A stretch of 64,000 nt of DNA. Source: DATFCK01 sp045809745 (GTDB taxonomy: Bacteria > Verrucomicrobiota > Verrucomicrobiia > Chthoniobacterales > UBA10450). Below, piece after piece: positions 55,031 through 63,790 of the stretch. A program made the translations under genes and the position numbers. Under the pieces are notes generated by a model. It saw nothing but the letters and a program-made list of their open reading frames with translations. It was not told where the DNA came from and ran no database searches. The stretch's first letter is position 1; the number at the start of each line of letters is the position of its first letter. The stretch is from contig JBJMXE010000122.1 of NCBI GenBank assembly GCA_045809745.1, positions 1 through 64,000 on the forward strand, written 5' to 3'.

Positions 55031-55494
55031 TGAATGTCGATGTCCGAGTGAACCAGAATCTTATCAAGGTCGATAAACAGCAGATCCGGGCCTTGATCCC
55101 TCACTCGGGAACGATGTGTTTGCTCGATGGCGTGCTGGATTGGGATGATGAAACGATCGACTGCATCAGCGAAACACATCGTCACGCGGCCAATCCGCTG
55201 CGGCGCAATGGTCGTTTATCCTCGGTGCACGCGCTTGAATATGGCGCGCAAGCGGCAGCCGTTCACGGCGGATTGCGTGCCCAGGCTGCGGGGGCCGTGG
55301 CACCGCCGGGGTTTTTGGCGGCCATTCGCGATGCGACATTCAACATTCCATATCTGGATGATGTGGAGGCGGCACTCCACGTTCGGTCGCGGCGGCTCTA
55401 CGGCGAAGGCGTGAACACGGTTTACGAGTGTGAGGTTAGGGCGGACGGTAAGGTTCTGGTCAGCGGCCGGGTCACGATCATGCTGCGGACATAG
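55030..55494 (+). CDS. Hotdog-fold dehydratase-like protein (ApeP type)
   Basis: This 154-residue protein has ALIPHSGTMCLLDGVLDWDD, the ApeP/FabZ-like PHxxxMxLLD signature, then HALEYGAQAAAVHGG with the second active-site acid. Related enzymes dehydrate 3-hydroxyacyl-ACP. The ATG overlaps the acyltransferase stop (TAATG), which fixes the start and implies coupling. It is the last plus-strand gene of the cluster. Confidence 0.8.
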   Translation: MNVDVRVNQNLIKVDKQQIRALIPHSGTMCLLDGVLDWDDETIDCISETHRHAANPLRRNGRLSSVHALEYGAQAAAVHGGLRAQAAGAVAPPGFLAAIRDATFNIPYLDDVEAALHVRSRRLYGEGVNTVYECEVRADGKVLVSGRVTIMLRT

Positions 55495-55580
55495 GGTAAA
55501 CGTCTCGTTTTGACGGTCTCGTATGATCTTAGCCTACACCTGTCCGTCACGCTTTGGTTAGTCCCGGATCGTCCGTCTCC

Positions 55581-55618
55581 GTCATTTCGACCGAAGTGGA
55601 GAAATCTCTCTTACTCTC
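55581..55618. repeat. Type B repeat, half copy
   Basis: GTCATTTCGACCGAAGTGGA then GAAATCTCTCTTACTCTC matches the opening half of the elements at 33847 and 34824. Confidence 0.65.
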
Positions 55619-55677
55619 GCTCCTGCTTCCTGCGCGTGGAGTCCCTACCTACCACGGAGTGCACCTGACGGAGCTAT

Positions 55678-55780
55678 GTCATCCCGAACGAGTCGAGGGA
55701 CCTCACACATGCGGAACACGTCACCCAAGTAGGAGAGGTCCTTGGTTCTTCGGCTCCGCTGCACTGCGCTCAGAATGACA
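55678..55780. repeat. Type B repeat, variant with GTCATCCCGA
   Basis: Begins GTCATCCCGAACGAGTCGAG followed by GGACCTCAC and ends CACTGCGCTCAGAATGACA. The ends are imperfect inverted copies. It is very like the copy at 57983, and the GGACCTCAC/GGTCCTT pair is internal. Confidence 0.65.
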
Positions 55781-55886
55781 GTTGAATGATTTCACAATGA
55801 AAGTGCTCAGGATGACAACGTTGGTCGAATTGCCGCGCTTCAAGGCGGTTGGACAAACGCGCTGTTTCAGCGGCGTCTCCCGCCGC

Positions 55887-56630
55887 TTACATCACAATCC
55901 CACCGTCCACACAAAGCGTCTGGCCGGTGATGTAACCAGCTTCGGCAGACGCTATAAACGCGACTGCTGCCGCTATCTCGTCAGGCGTTCCGACCCGTTT
56001 CAGCGGAATCTTATCCTGGATGCCCTTCTGAATCTCTTCGCTCAAGGCGCTCGTCATGTCGGTTGATATGTAGCCCGGAGCGATCGCGTTCACGGTGATG
56101 CCACGGCTAGCCAGTTCCCGTGCCAGGGACTTCGTTAGGCCGATCAGGCCGGCTTTGCTGGCAGCGTAATTTGTCTGGCCGGCATTACCCATTAATCCGA
56201 TTACCGAACTGATGTTGATAATGCGGCCGCTGCGTTGCTTGATCATCGCGCGGATCACGCTCTGGGTGAAACTGAATGCGCCTCGCAGGTTTGTATTAAT
56301 GACTGTTTCCCAATCTTCGATTGCCATTCTCATGGCCAGCCCATCGCGAGTCACACCGGCGTTGTTAACCAGAATGTCGACGCGGCCAAAATCCTCCAAA
56401 ACTTTGGCGCCGATTTTCTCAACGGCTTCATGATCGCTAACGTCGACGGCATAGGCCCTGGCCGTATCCCCTTGCGCGGTATTGATCTCGTCGGCAGTGC
56501 GTTTGGCATTTTCCTCCGATCGACTAACGGAAGCAACGCGGGCACCTTCGTTCGCGAGTCGCACCGCGATGGCGTGGCCAATTCCCCGGCCGGCGCCGGT
56601 AACTAGTGCAACCTGATCGGTAAATCTCAT
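55887..56630 (-). CDS. fabG: 3-oxoacyl-ACP reductase
   Basis: This 247-residue short-chain dehydrogenase reduces 3-oxoacyl-ACP with NADPH. It has VALVTGAGRGIGHAIAVRLA, the NNAGVTRDGLAMRM motif, ISSVIGLMGNAGQTNYAASK with the Ser, Tyr and Lys triad, and the C-terminal TGQTLCVDGGIVM. The ATG of MRFTDQVAL overlaps the stop of the upstream gene (ATGA) and gives the classical length. It could serve either fatty-acid synthesis or the nearby dehydratase set. Confidence 0.93.
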   Translation of the reverse strand: MRFTDQVALVTGAGRGIGHAIAVRLANEGARVASVSRSEENAKRTADEINTAQGDTARAYAVDVSDHEAVEKIGAKVLEDFGRVDILVNNAGVTRDGLAMRMAIEDWETVINTNLRGAFSFTQSVIRAMIKQRSGRIINISSVIGLMGNAGQTNYAASKAGLIGLTKSLARELASRGITVNAIAPGYISTDMTSALSEEIQKGIQDKIPLKRVGTPDEIAAAVAFIASAEAGYITGQTLCVDGGIVM

Positions 56631-57787
56631 CGCGGTATTTTCGTCCACCTTTTCTTATGCGCGCTCTCCAGCGCCGCGTCCAGCACCTGTTGCGTTCGCA
56701 ACCCGTCGGCAAAATCCGGTTGGACGTTTCGGCCCTTCGCCACGCCCACGACGAAATCCGCAACGGTGTGCACAAATGTGTGCTCGTAGCCGATGGCATG
56801 ACCGGGCGGCCACCATTGCTTCATGTACGGATGAGACGGATCGGTAACCATGATGTCGCGAAAGCCCTGTCGACCGGCGCCATCGGCCGCGTTGTACCAG
56901 CGAAGATGATTCATGTTCTCGAGATCAAAGAAGAGAGATCCGCCACTGCCGTTGATCTCCAAGGTGATGCTGTTTTTCCGGCCGGGCGCGAAGCGCGTTG
57001 CTTCGAGACTAAACAGCCCGCCATCGCGGAACCGGCCGATTGCAGTGACCGCATCATCAACCGTCACCCGCCCCATGCGCCCACGCCGCTGCTCCGGTCC
57101 GGCCGATCGAGCTGACAAGGGTCGTTTTCTGATAAACGTCTCCGTCGTCGCACAAATCGTTTCCAGCTCGCCGACCAGATGACGCGCAAGATCGGCAATA
57201 TGGGAAAAGATATCGCCGAGAGCACCGCTGCCGGCAGCAGCGGATTGAAGGCGCCATACCAAGGGAAAATTCGGATCCACGATCCAATCCTGGGCATAAC
57301 GAGCGCGGCAATGGAAAATGCGTTGGCCAATTTCGCCCCGATCAATCATTTGTTTGGCCAGGGCGATCGCCGGAATGCGACGATAATTGTGACACACCAT
57401 GTTAGGCACGCCCGCTCGAGCAACGGCACGCACCATTTGTTGTGCTTCGGCCGTGTTACGGGCCAGCGGCTTCTCGCACAAAACCGCCTTGCCGGCTTTG
57501 GCCGCGGCAATTGCAAGTTTGGGATGGCTGTCGTTAGGTGTGCAGATATCGATGATATCGATCTGCGGATCATCGATTACCCGGCGCCAATCGGTCTCGC
57601 TGTTTTCCCATCCGAACTGTTTGGCGGCGAGTTGCAGAGCTCGCTTATCCCGACCGCAGATCGTTTTCAGACGCACGTGGGCGGGTAATTCAAAAAAACG
57701 GGAGGCTTGCCGCCACGCGTTCGAGTGGGCTTTGCCCATAAACTTATAGCCGATCAGACCGACATTCAGGGTGCGTTGCCGCGGCAT
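56627..57787 (-). CDS. Gfo/Idh/MocA family oxidoreductase
   Basis: This 386-residue NAD(P)-dependent sugar oxidoreductase has the N-terminal loop GLIGYKFMGKAHSNAWRQAS, DICTPNDSHPKLAIAAAKAG and the Lys motif KAVLCEKPLARNTAEAQQM. SAAAGSGALGDIFSHIADLA includes the catalytic His region. The substrate is unknown. It lies just upstream of fabG in an overlapping pair, an unusual combination. Confidence 0.9.
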   Translation of the reverse strand: MPRQRTLNVGLIGYKFMGKAHSNAWRQASRFFELPAHVRLKTICGRDKRALQLAAKQFGWENSETDWRRVIDDPQIDIIDICTPNDSHPKLAIAAAKAGKAVLCEKPLARNTAEAQQMVRAVARAGVPNMVCHNYRRIPAIALAKQMIDRGEIGQRIFHCRARYAQDWIVDPNFPLVWRLQSAAAGSGALGDIFSHIADLARHLVGELETICATTETFIRKRPLSARSAGPEQRRGRMGRVTVDDAVTAIGRFRDGGLFSLEATRFAPGRKNSITLEINGSGGSLFFDLENMNHLRWYNAADGAGRQGFRDIMVTDPSHPYMKQWWPPGHAIGYEHTFVHTVADFVVGVAKGRNVQPDFADGLRTQQVLDAALESAHKKRWTKIPR

Positions 57788-58180
57788 GCGGCACTTTAGC
57801 GCGCTCTGTCGTCGGGAGGAAAGCGCGATCAGATATGTCTAAGGAACATTGGAAAGCAGGATTCGAGGAAACCAGAAATGGAATTGAGAAGACGGTGCTC
57901 GGGAATCTGCAACGAATTTCTCGACGCAACCAAGAGGGCGCGATTCAGCCCAAGCTCGTCGCGGTAGGCCGATCGTCGCTATGTCATCCCGAGCTTTTCG
58001 AGGGACCTCACCGACGCAGCGTAGGTCACGGAAATAGGAGGGGTCCTTCGACTGCGCTCAGGATGACAACCGGCTGTGGCTGCTAATCGGGCTCAAATGG
58101 AGTTCACACCGGCCGGAAAGAATCGCGAGATCTGCCAACCAGCTGGTACTTCGTCCTTGAATGTTCGGTTCAGCGCCCAA
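57788..58180. other. Intergenic stretch with one type B repeat
   Basis: About 390 bp between holB and the oxidoreductase gene. A plus-strand frame from 57835 exists but runs into the repeat and shows no family resemblance. Apart from the repeat nothing is recognised. Confidence 0.5.
57983..58067. repeat. Type B repeat, variant with GTCATCCCGA
   Basis: Begins GTCATCCCGAGCTTTTCGAG and ends GACTGCGCTCAGGATGAC with inverted similarity. It contains GGACCTCAC and GGGGTCCTT like the copy at 55678. Confidence 0.65.
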
Positions 58181-59149
58181 TCAAGAACCGAACACCTTCA
58201 GGAACGCAACCTCGATCGCCAGCGCCTCCTGGATGTTATAGCCAAGATGCTCACGCAATTCTTCCAGTCGCCGGATTCGCTTCAAGATCTCATGAATTTT
58301 AAACCGGTTGGCCAGCGCGCCGGTCTCGCGGATCATGTTCGGGAAATCCCGTGCGCTGACACCGGTCTTCGCCCGAAGCACATCCGCCCACCAGAGAAAT
58401 AACACCTCCAAAAGATGTGTTCGCCGCTGGACGTATTGGCTTTCGGTTAGGGCCTTATAGTAATCTTCACGTTCGTCGAGCCAGCTGCCGTCAGTCGAAT
58501 TTTGGTAACGTGCCTCCTCCGCTTTGAGCTTGTCCTGGTTATTCTGCTTAATCTCATCACGTACTTCGCCTAACAATCTGTTTAACCCTTGGGCGAGCCA
58601 GTAGGCCGTCTCGACATTCCAATCCGCCCGATCTGCGGTCTGACGGAGCAACCCCAGCAGCCGCATTTGCTCCTCCGGCCGAGCGCTCTCGTTTGTTGCC
58701 AGTGCTATTGAGATGCAGCGCGACAGAATGGTGTCGGGCAGTACTTCCGGCATCGCGCTCAGCAGCAGCAAAAGGGAATTCGCCGGAGGTTCTTCTAATG
58801 TTTTCAAAAACGCATTTGCCGCCTGCGCTTGCAGTCGATCCGCATCCGAGATGATGGCGACTTTCCTCCGATCACCTTCGGCCCGCATCTGCAACGCGTG
58901 TTCTAAACCGCGGACCTGCTCGATAACAATCCTTCGCGACTTCGATTCCGGTTCGGCGACATACACCTCGCGAGCTCGTGAGGTAAACACGTCCTTCTCC
59001 TCGGTGCCGTTCACCAAATTCGTCACACGCGCGGCCAGCGCTCGCTTGCCACTGCCAGGTGACCCTGAAATGAGATAGGCGTGACCCAATCGATTTTGAT
59101 CATGAGCGCGTCGCAGATATTCAAGCGCAGCCTTTGGTGTGAGTGCCAT
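58181..59149 (-). CDS. holB: DNA polymerase III subunit delta prime
   Basis: The 322-residue protein belongs to the clamp-loader family. It has the degenerate P-loop GSPGSGKRALAARV, then VIEQVRGLEHALQM, VAIISDADRLQAQAANAFLK and TLEEPPANSLLLLLS, and the SRC motif in LSRCISIA. The usual zinc-binding cysteine cluster is not apparent. tmk lies 20 bp upstream, the order typical for this pair. Confidence 0.9.
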   Translation of the reverse strand: MALTPKAALEYLRRAHDQNRLGHAYLISGSPGSGKRALAARVTNLVNGTEEKDVFTSRAREVYVAEPESKSRRIVIEQVRGLEHALQMRAEGDRRKVAIISDADRLQAQAANAFLKTLEEPPANSLLLLLSAMPEVLPDTILSRCISIALATNESARPEEQMRLLGLLRQTADRADWNVETAYWLAQGLNRLLGEVRDEIKQNNQDKLKAEEARYQNSTDGSWLDEREDYYKALTESQYVQRRTHLLEVLFLWWADVLRAKTGVSARDFPNMIRETGALANRFKIHEILKRIRRLEELREHLGYNIQEALAIEVAFLKVFGS

Positions 59150-59169
59150 GCGAAAATGAGGGCCGGCAA

Positions 59170-59853
59170 CTAGGCGCCGGTCGTCGCTGCTGGGTTCGAG
59201 CGATGTGCAGGAAGGTTGGTGGTAAGTTCGGGAAACCGACCTGTGATGATCCTCCAGATATCTTGTTCGATCTCTTGCGCGGCTCGGTTGCCATCTACCA
59301 GCACAATCCGGTTCGACTCTCTCGCGGCCAACTCGCGATACGCTGCACGAACCGCCTGATAGAATTCGTCAGGCTCCTGTTCCATTCGGTCGGCGCGCCG
59401 GGGTTTCTGCATGCGCAATCGCGCGGTCTCAGCATTCACATCAATCACGATGGTGAGTTGGGGAACGCAATCGCCGACGGCGAATGCGTTGAGCTGGGCT
59501 ACCGCGGCGGCGGCCAGCTTGCGTCCAACCCCCTGGTAAACCGTTGTCGAATCAAAAAACCGATCGGAGATAACAGTGATGCCCTTGGTCAATGCGGGTT
59601 TGATGATTTGCCGCGCTAATTGACTGCGGCTGGCTTCAAATAACAGCAGCTCCGTCTCCGGTAACATTCCCTGCCCTTCCGGTGCAAATTGCAATAGCTC
59701 GCGGATCGATTCTCCAATCGGCGTTCCCCCTGGTTCACGGGTTAGCAAAAATTGCACGCCTAACGATTCCAACCGCGCAGCAAGCCGGCGAACTTGCGTC
59801 GATTTCCCACAACCTTCGCTTCCTTCGAAAGTGATAAATCGGCCGTTCGCCAT
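59170..59853 (-). CDS. tmk: Thymidylate kinase
   Basis: This 227-residue kinase phosphorylates dTMP to dTDP. It shows the P-loop FEGSEGCGKSTQVRRLA, the DRX-type motif ISDRFFDSTTVYQGVGR, TREPGGTPIGESIR and the LID region RRADRMEQEPDEFYQ. Length is typical. It is the first gene of a two-gene unit with holB. Confidence 0.95.
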   Translation of the reverse strand: MANGRFITFEGSEGCGKSTQVRRLAARLESLGVQFLLTREPGGTPIGESIRELLQFAPEGQGMLPETELLLFEASRSQLARQIIKPALTKGITVISDRFFDSTTVYQGVGRKLAAAAVAQLNAFAVGDCVPQLTIVIDVNAETARLRMQKPRRADRMEQEPDEFYQAVRAAYRELAARESNRIVLVDGNRAAQEIEQDIWRIITGRFPELTTNLPAHRSNPAATTGA

Positions 59854-59931
59854 GCGGCTTTGATCTTCAGGTAACCCCGCCGCAATGTCGAATCGGGAAT
59901 GCCACGCGGTTCGTAATGCAGGTGGGTGGCG

Positions 59932-60339
59932 TCAGCCACCCGCCATCTCCACAATCTTCTTGAACTCGGCATTACCGATGGGGAGCACGGAAAGGCGAGA
60001 CTGCCGAATTAGCGGAAGATTTTGGAGCGATTGGGTACGCTTTATTTCGGTGAGCGTCACCGGATTACGAAGGAGGCGAACCGGCACCAGGTCTACTGCG
60101 CTCCAATCGCCGTCGTTGGCGCTCGAGTCCGGGTAAGCCTCACGTTTCACTTTCGCGATTCCGACAACTGCCTTCTGCTCGCCGCTATGATAGAACAGCA
60201 CTTCATCATCTTTGGCCATTTTGCGGAGGTTGTTCCGAGCGGTGTAGTTGCGCACACCTGTCCAGCTCGTGCCGCGATCCCTCACGAAATCGTCCCAGGA
60301 GTAGTCACCAGGTTCCTGCTTCACGAGCCAGTAATTCTT
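59932..60339 (-). CDS. EVE domain protein
   Basis: This 135-residue protein is a complete EVE domain: YWLVKQEPGDYSWDDFVRD, WTGVRNYTARNNLRKM, DEVLFYHSGEQKAVVGIAKV and NPVTLTEIK. EVE belongs to the PUA-like superfamily and is thought to read modified bases in DNA or RNA. The ATG of MKNYWLVK is used; an upstream start adds unrelated residues. It lies alone between tmk and the deacetylase. Confidence 0.92.
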   Translation of the reverse strand, partial: KNYWLVKQEPGDYSWDDFVRDRGTSWTGVRNYTARNNLRKMAKDDEVLFYHSGEQKAVVGIAKVKREAYPDSSANDGDWSAVDLVPVRLLRNPVTLTEIKRTQSLQNLPLIRQSRLSVLPIGNAEFKKIVEMAGG

Positions 60340-60520
60340 CATTTGCCCAAGGTAACGGCAAGGCGCAGCATTCGCATCTTTTTGGGTGTTACCGGCGGGT
60401 TCGAGTCGCAATTCCTCGCGAGAGTTGGCGTACCCAACCCCCGCTGGTTTGTGCTTTGAAGCCTGAGGCTGTGGGCTTAATGTTGGCTCGCTTGGCCTGT
60501 CCGTTTTGGAATCAGTGGCT

Positions 60521-61339
60521 ATGACTTCGGTTGCGGCGACGCAATTTCTTCCAGTAGCAGCGACTTCGACGATGACAGCTCAGTCGTTGATTGTTTCGCT
60601 GCATGATGTCGCTCCCGCGACGTGGGAAGCGAGCAAACGCATCGTGGAAGACCTTCGCGGCCGCGGAATCCGAATCACATCGTTATTGGTGGTGCCGGAT
60701 TACCATCACAACGGGGAGAGCATGGAAAATCGTTCCTTCGTGGCATGGTTGCGGGATCTGGAAACAGCAGGCCATGAGGTGGTGATTCACGGTTATTTTC
60801 ATCTCCGCCCGAGCGCCAGAAGCGAATCGCTTACCGATCAGTTCGTCACCCGAGTTTACACACAAAACGAAGGGGAATTTTACGACCTGCCCTACGACGA
60901 AGCGCGCCGGCGAATCACGCGGGCTCGTGAACAATTCGAACAAGCCGGATTGAAACCGCACGGATTCATCGCGCCGGCGTGGCTGCTCGGAACTGAAGCT
61001 GAACGAGCGGCTTGCGACGCTGGCATGGAATACACAACACGTCTTCGTTCGGTGCGCGATCTGCGCTCCGGCGACACGTTCGCCGCTCGATCTCTCGTTT
61101 ATAGTGTGCGCAATCAGTGGCGCCGCGCGGCAAGTCTGGGCTGGAACACGCTTCTGGCGCAGCTGGTCCGAGGGCAATCGCTGGTTCGTCTCAGCATTCA
61201 TCCGGTTGACTATCAGCATCGGTCGATCTGGAGACAGATCAGAGAATTAGCCGAACGGATGTCAGAGGAACGGGCGCCAACTACTTACCGTGACTGGATG
61301 ACAGAGCGGAGGATCAGAAGAGGCCCGGCCAATGAGTAA
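60521..61339 (+). CDS. DUF2334-type polysaccharide deacetylase-like protein
   Basis: This 272-residue protein has the fold of carbohydrate deacetylases: IVSLHDVAPATWEASKRIVE with the metal Asp, HEVVIHGYFHLRP with metal His residues, and FIAPAWLLG. Family DUF2334 proteins are related to polysaccharide deacetylases. A later ATG (MTAQSLIVSLHDV) is possible as start, as is an upstream TTG. It overlaps the next gene by 8 bp and so is probably functionally linked to that glycosyltransferase. Confidence 0.8.
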   Translation: MTSVAATQFLPVAATSTMTAQSLIVSLHDVAPATWEASKRIVEDLRGRGIRITSLLVVPDYHHNGESMENRSFVAWLRDLETAGHEVVIHGYFHLRPSARSESLTDQFVTRVYTQNEGEFYDLPYDEARRRITRAREQFEQAGLKPHGFIAPAWLLGTEAERAACDAGMEYTTRLRSVRDLRSGDTFAARSLVYSVRNQWRRAASLGWNTLLAQLVRGQSLVRLSIHPVDYQHRSIWRQIRELAERMSEERAPTTYRDWMTERRIRRGPANE

Positions 61340-63734
61340 GTGCGACCTGCACGTTCATTCGCGGTATAGCTCCCGGTCGGAAGAGTGGCTGTTTCGGAGG
61401 TTTGATTTTCCGGACAGCTGTTCCGAACCCGGCTGGCTGCACGCGCGGCTGTTGGATGGGGGGATGGACTTTGTCACGATCACCGACCACGACACGATCG
61501 AAGGGTGCCTCGAGATTGCCGATCTACCTCAAACTTTTCTTAGTGAGCAGGTTACGACGTATTTTCCGCAAGACCCGTGCAAGATTCACCTGTTGGTCTG
61601 GGACATCACCGAGGCCCAGCACACTGAGATCGTCGCTGTGCGAGAAAACATTTTCGATCTCCAATCTTACCTCGCCCAAAACAACATCGCTCATGCTGTC
61701 GCCCACCCGCTTTATAGCATCAACGGCCTGCTCCAAGCCTCGCATCTCGAGCGGCTTATTCTTCTGTTCAAGACATTCGAGAGCATCAATGGCCTCCGCG
61801 ATGCATTGCTCAGTGATCTCACCCAAACACTGCTCGCCACCTTAACACCGGCAAAGATCGAGGAGTTCTCCACCCGTCACAATCTCGCTCCGACTCACCC
61901 TGAAGCCTGGCAAAAGATCCTCGTCGGCGGTTCCGACGATCATGGTGGCAAGTTCCTGGCCTCCGCCTACACCGAAACACCAAACGCGGGCACAGTTGAG
62001 GAGTTTCTCGGCCACATCAAAAACGGATCCTGCAAGCCTTGTGGACACGGCGGAACCCCCCTGGCGCTGTCGCACGGCTTTTACAATACTGTTTCAAGCT
62101 TCGTCCTTGATCGATTCCACGAGAAGCTCGGGCCGAGCGCGGCTTTGTTGGAAAAAATGTTCTCGCGGTTCATGGAAGGCCGTGATCCGACTGAGTTCAC
62201 CCTGGCGGAGAAAGCCACGTTCATTACGCAGGGTGTCTTATCGGGCAAAATCTTTGAGTTGGCCAAGCCCGCGAATGTGTCCTTGTGGAATCAGCTCTCC
62301 AAATATTTCGCGCAACCAGAGGTCAAGGCGCAGCTGAACGAAGAACTGGCGGCCGGCACCGAACCGGAACGCAGAACCTTTCTCATGGCAAACCTGGTGG
62401 CCGAACAGGTGGCATTTCGGCTCTTCAAAAAATTCGTCCAACAAATCAGCACCGGGAATCTGGTGGAAAGCATGCAGGCGCTGAGCGCAATCGCGCCGAT
62501 CATCGTGATCCTGACGCCGTACATCTACGGATTTCACAGTCAGGCGCCGTCCCGGAATTGGTTGCGACAGGTTTTTCAGGATCTGACCGGAACGATTCCG
62601 CCGGCACTGCAAAATCAAAAGCGCGCCTGGTTTACCGACACCCTGGAGGACGTTAACGGCGTCGCCACGACGATCCGTAAGATGGCGGCGGAAGGAGCAG
62701 CTGCCGGCAAAACGCTCACTGTGGTTACGTCGCGGAGCGAACTTCAAATCGATGACATACCGATAAAGAACTTCCGCCCGATCGGCGAATTCGAGCTGCC
62801 CGAGTACGAACTCCAGAAGCTTAGTTTTCCGCCGATTCTCCAAATGCTGGATTACATTCAGTGCGAGCAGTTCACTGAGATCATCATCAGCACCCCGGGC
62901 CCGATTGGCCTAACGGCTTTACTTGCGGCCAAGATGCTCAACCTGAAGACCAGCGGCATTTATCACACCGATTTCCCACAATACGTGCGGATCCTGACCG
63001 AAGACAGTTTCCTGGAGAGCATCGCGTGGAAGTTCATGCACTGGTTCTATGGCCAGCTCGACACGGTATTTGTAAATTCAGAGGAGTACCGCCAAAGCTG
63101 GGTCAATCGTGGACTGGATCCGGCCAAGCTAAAGATTTTGCCGCGAGGGCTGGACTTGGAGTTATTTCATCCGACAAAGCGCGATCCGGATTTTTGGGCA
63201 AAGTTTGGCTCTCGGAATGGAAACGTGCGGCTGCTCTATGTGGGCCGCATTTCGAAAGAGAAAAACCTCGATGTGCTGGCAAATGCCTATCGCCGACTGC
63301 GTGACGAGGGATTACCGATCGAGCTATTGTTGGTGGGTCACGGACCGTATTCGGAGGCATTGGCGGAAGCTCTGCCAGACGCAATTTTCACCGGCTATCT
63401 GCGGGGCAAGGATTTGGCCGCGGCTTACGCCTCAGCAGATGTGTTTGCGTTTCCAAGTACCACCGACACATTCGGCAACGTGATTATTGAAGCGCAAGCC
63501 TCAGGTGTGCCTGTAGTTGTGTCCGATGCGGGCGGGCCGAAAGAATTAGTTATCAATGAGCAGAACGGGATGGTCACGAAATCGCTGGACGTCTCCGACT
63601 TCACGAGAGCGCTGCGCCATCTGGTCACGAATGCGGAGCAGCGACGACAAATGGGAGTCCGCGCCCGGCAAAGCGTAGTGAATCGGACATGGCCCGATGC
63701 CTTCCAAAAGTTCTGGCAAATCACGGAAACATGA
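61332..63734 (+). CDS. PHP domain fused to a family 4 glycosyltransferase
   Basis: This 800-residue protein joins an N-terminal PHP phosphoesterase-like part (CDLHVHSRYSSRS, VTITDHDTIEG, HAVAHPLYS, GGSDDHGGKF) with a C-terminal GT-B glycosyltransferase. In the latter, the part from about residue 630 has VRLLYVGRISKEKNLDVLAN, the acceptor-donor segment FPSTTDTFGNVIIEAQASGV and PVVVSDAGGPKELV. A helical linker of about 160 residues lies between. It presumably acts on a glycolipid or polysaccharide precursor. It overlaps the deacetylase gene by 8 bp, and both might modify the same sugar. Confidence 0.88.
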   Translation: MSKCDLHVHSRYSSRSEEWLFRRFDFPDSCSEPGWLHARLLDGGMDFVTITDHDTIEGCLEIADLPQTFLSEQVTTYFPQDPCKIHLLVWDITEAQHTEIVAVRENIFDLQSYLAQNNIAHAVAHPLYSINGLLQASHLERLILLFKTFESINGLRDALLSDLTQTLLATLTPAKIEEFSTRHNLAPTHPEAWQKILVGGSDDHGGKFLASAYTETPNAGTVEEFLGHIKNGSCKPCGHGGTPLALSHGFYNTVSSFVLDRFHEKLGPSAALLEKMFSRFMEGRDPTEFTLAEKATFITQGVLSGKIFELAKPANVSLWNQLSKYFAQPEVKAQLNEELAAGTEPERRTFLMANLVAEQVAFRLFKKFVQQISTGNLVESMQALSAIAPIIVILTPYIYGFHSQAPSRNWLRQVFQDLTGTIPPALQNQKRAWFTDTLEDVNGVATTIRKMAAEGAAAGKTLTVVTSRSELQIDDIPIKNFRPIGEFELPEYELQKLSFPPILQMLDYIQCEQFTEIIISTPGPIGLTALLAAKMLNLKTSGIYHTDFPQYVRILTEDSFLESIAWKFMHWFYGQLDTVFVNSEEYRQSWVNRGLDPAKLKILPRGLDLELFHPTKRDPDFWAKFGSRNGNVRLLYVGRISKEKNLDVLANAYRRLRDEGLPIELLLVGHGPYSEALAEALPDAIFTGYLRGKDLAAAYASADVFAFPSTTDTFGNVIIEAQASGVPVVVSDAGGPKELVINEQNGMVTKSLDVSDFTRALRHLVTNAEQRRQMGVRARQSVVNRTWPDAFQKFWQITET

Positions 63735-63790
63735 AAGTGACGCGTATGGCCAATGCCGTTAGGGCAGGAAGTCGGCCGGTGTGCCCCTAA

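Larger units (their letters stand above)
55495..55886. other. Repeat-rich intergenic stretch
   Basis: No convincing gene lies between the convergent ApeP-like and fabG genes. The stretch holds at least two type B elements and a further GATGACA end near 55815. Confidence 0.55.

Noticed and set aside
57835..58086. Plus-strand frame of 83 codons
   Set aside because: Its second half is the type B repeat and the first half has no family resemblance or clear ribosome binding site.
60390..60410. GGTTCGAGTC, resembling the T-loop of a tRNA
   Set aside because: No matching acceptor, anticodon or D arms could be found around it.
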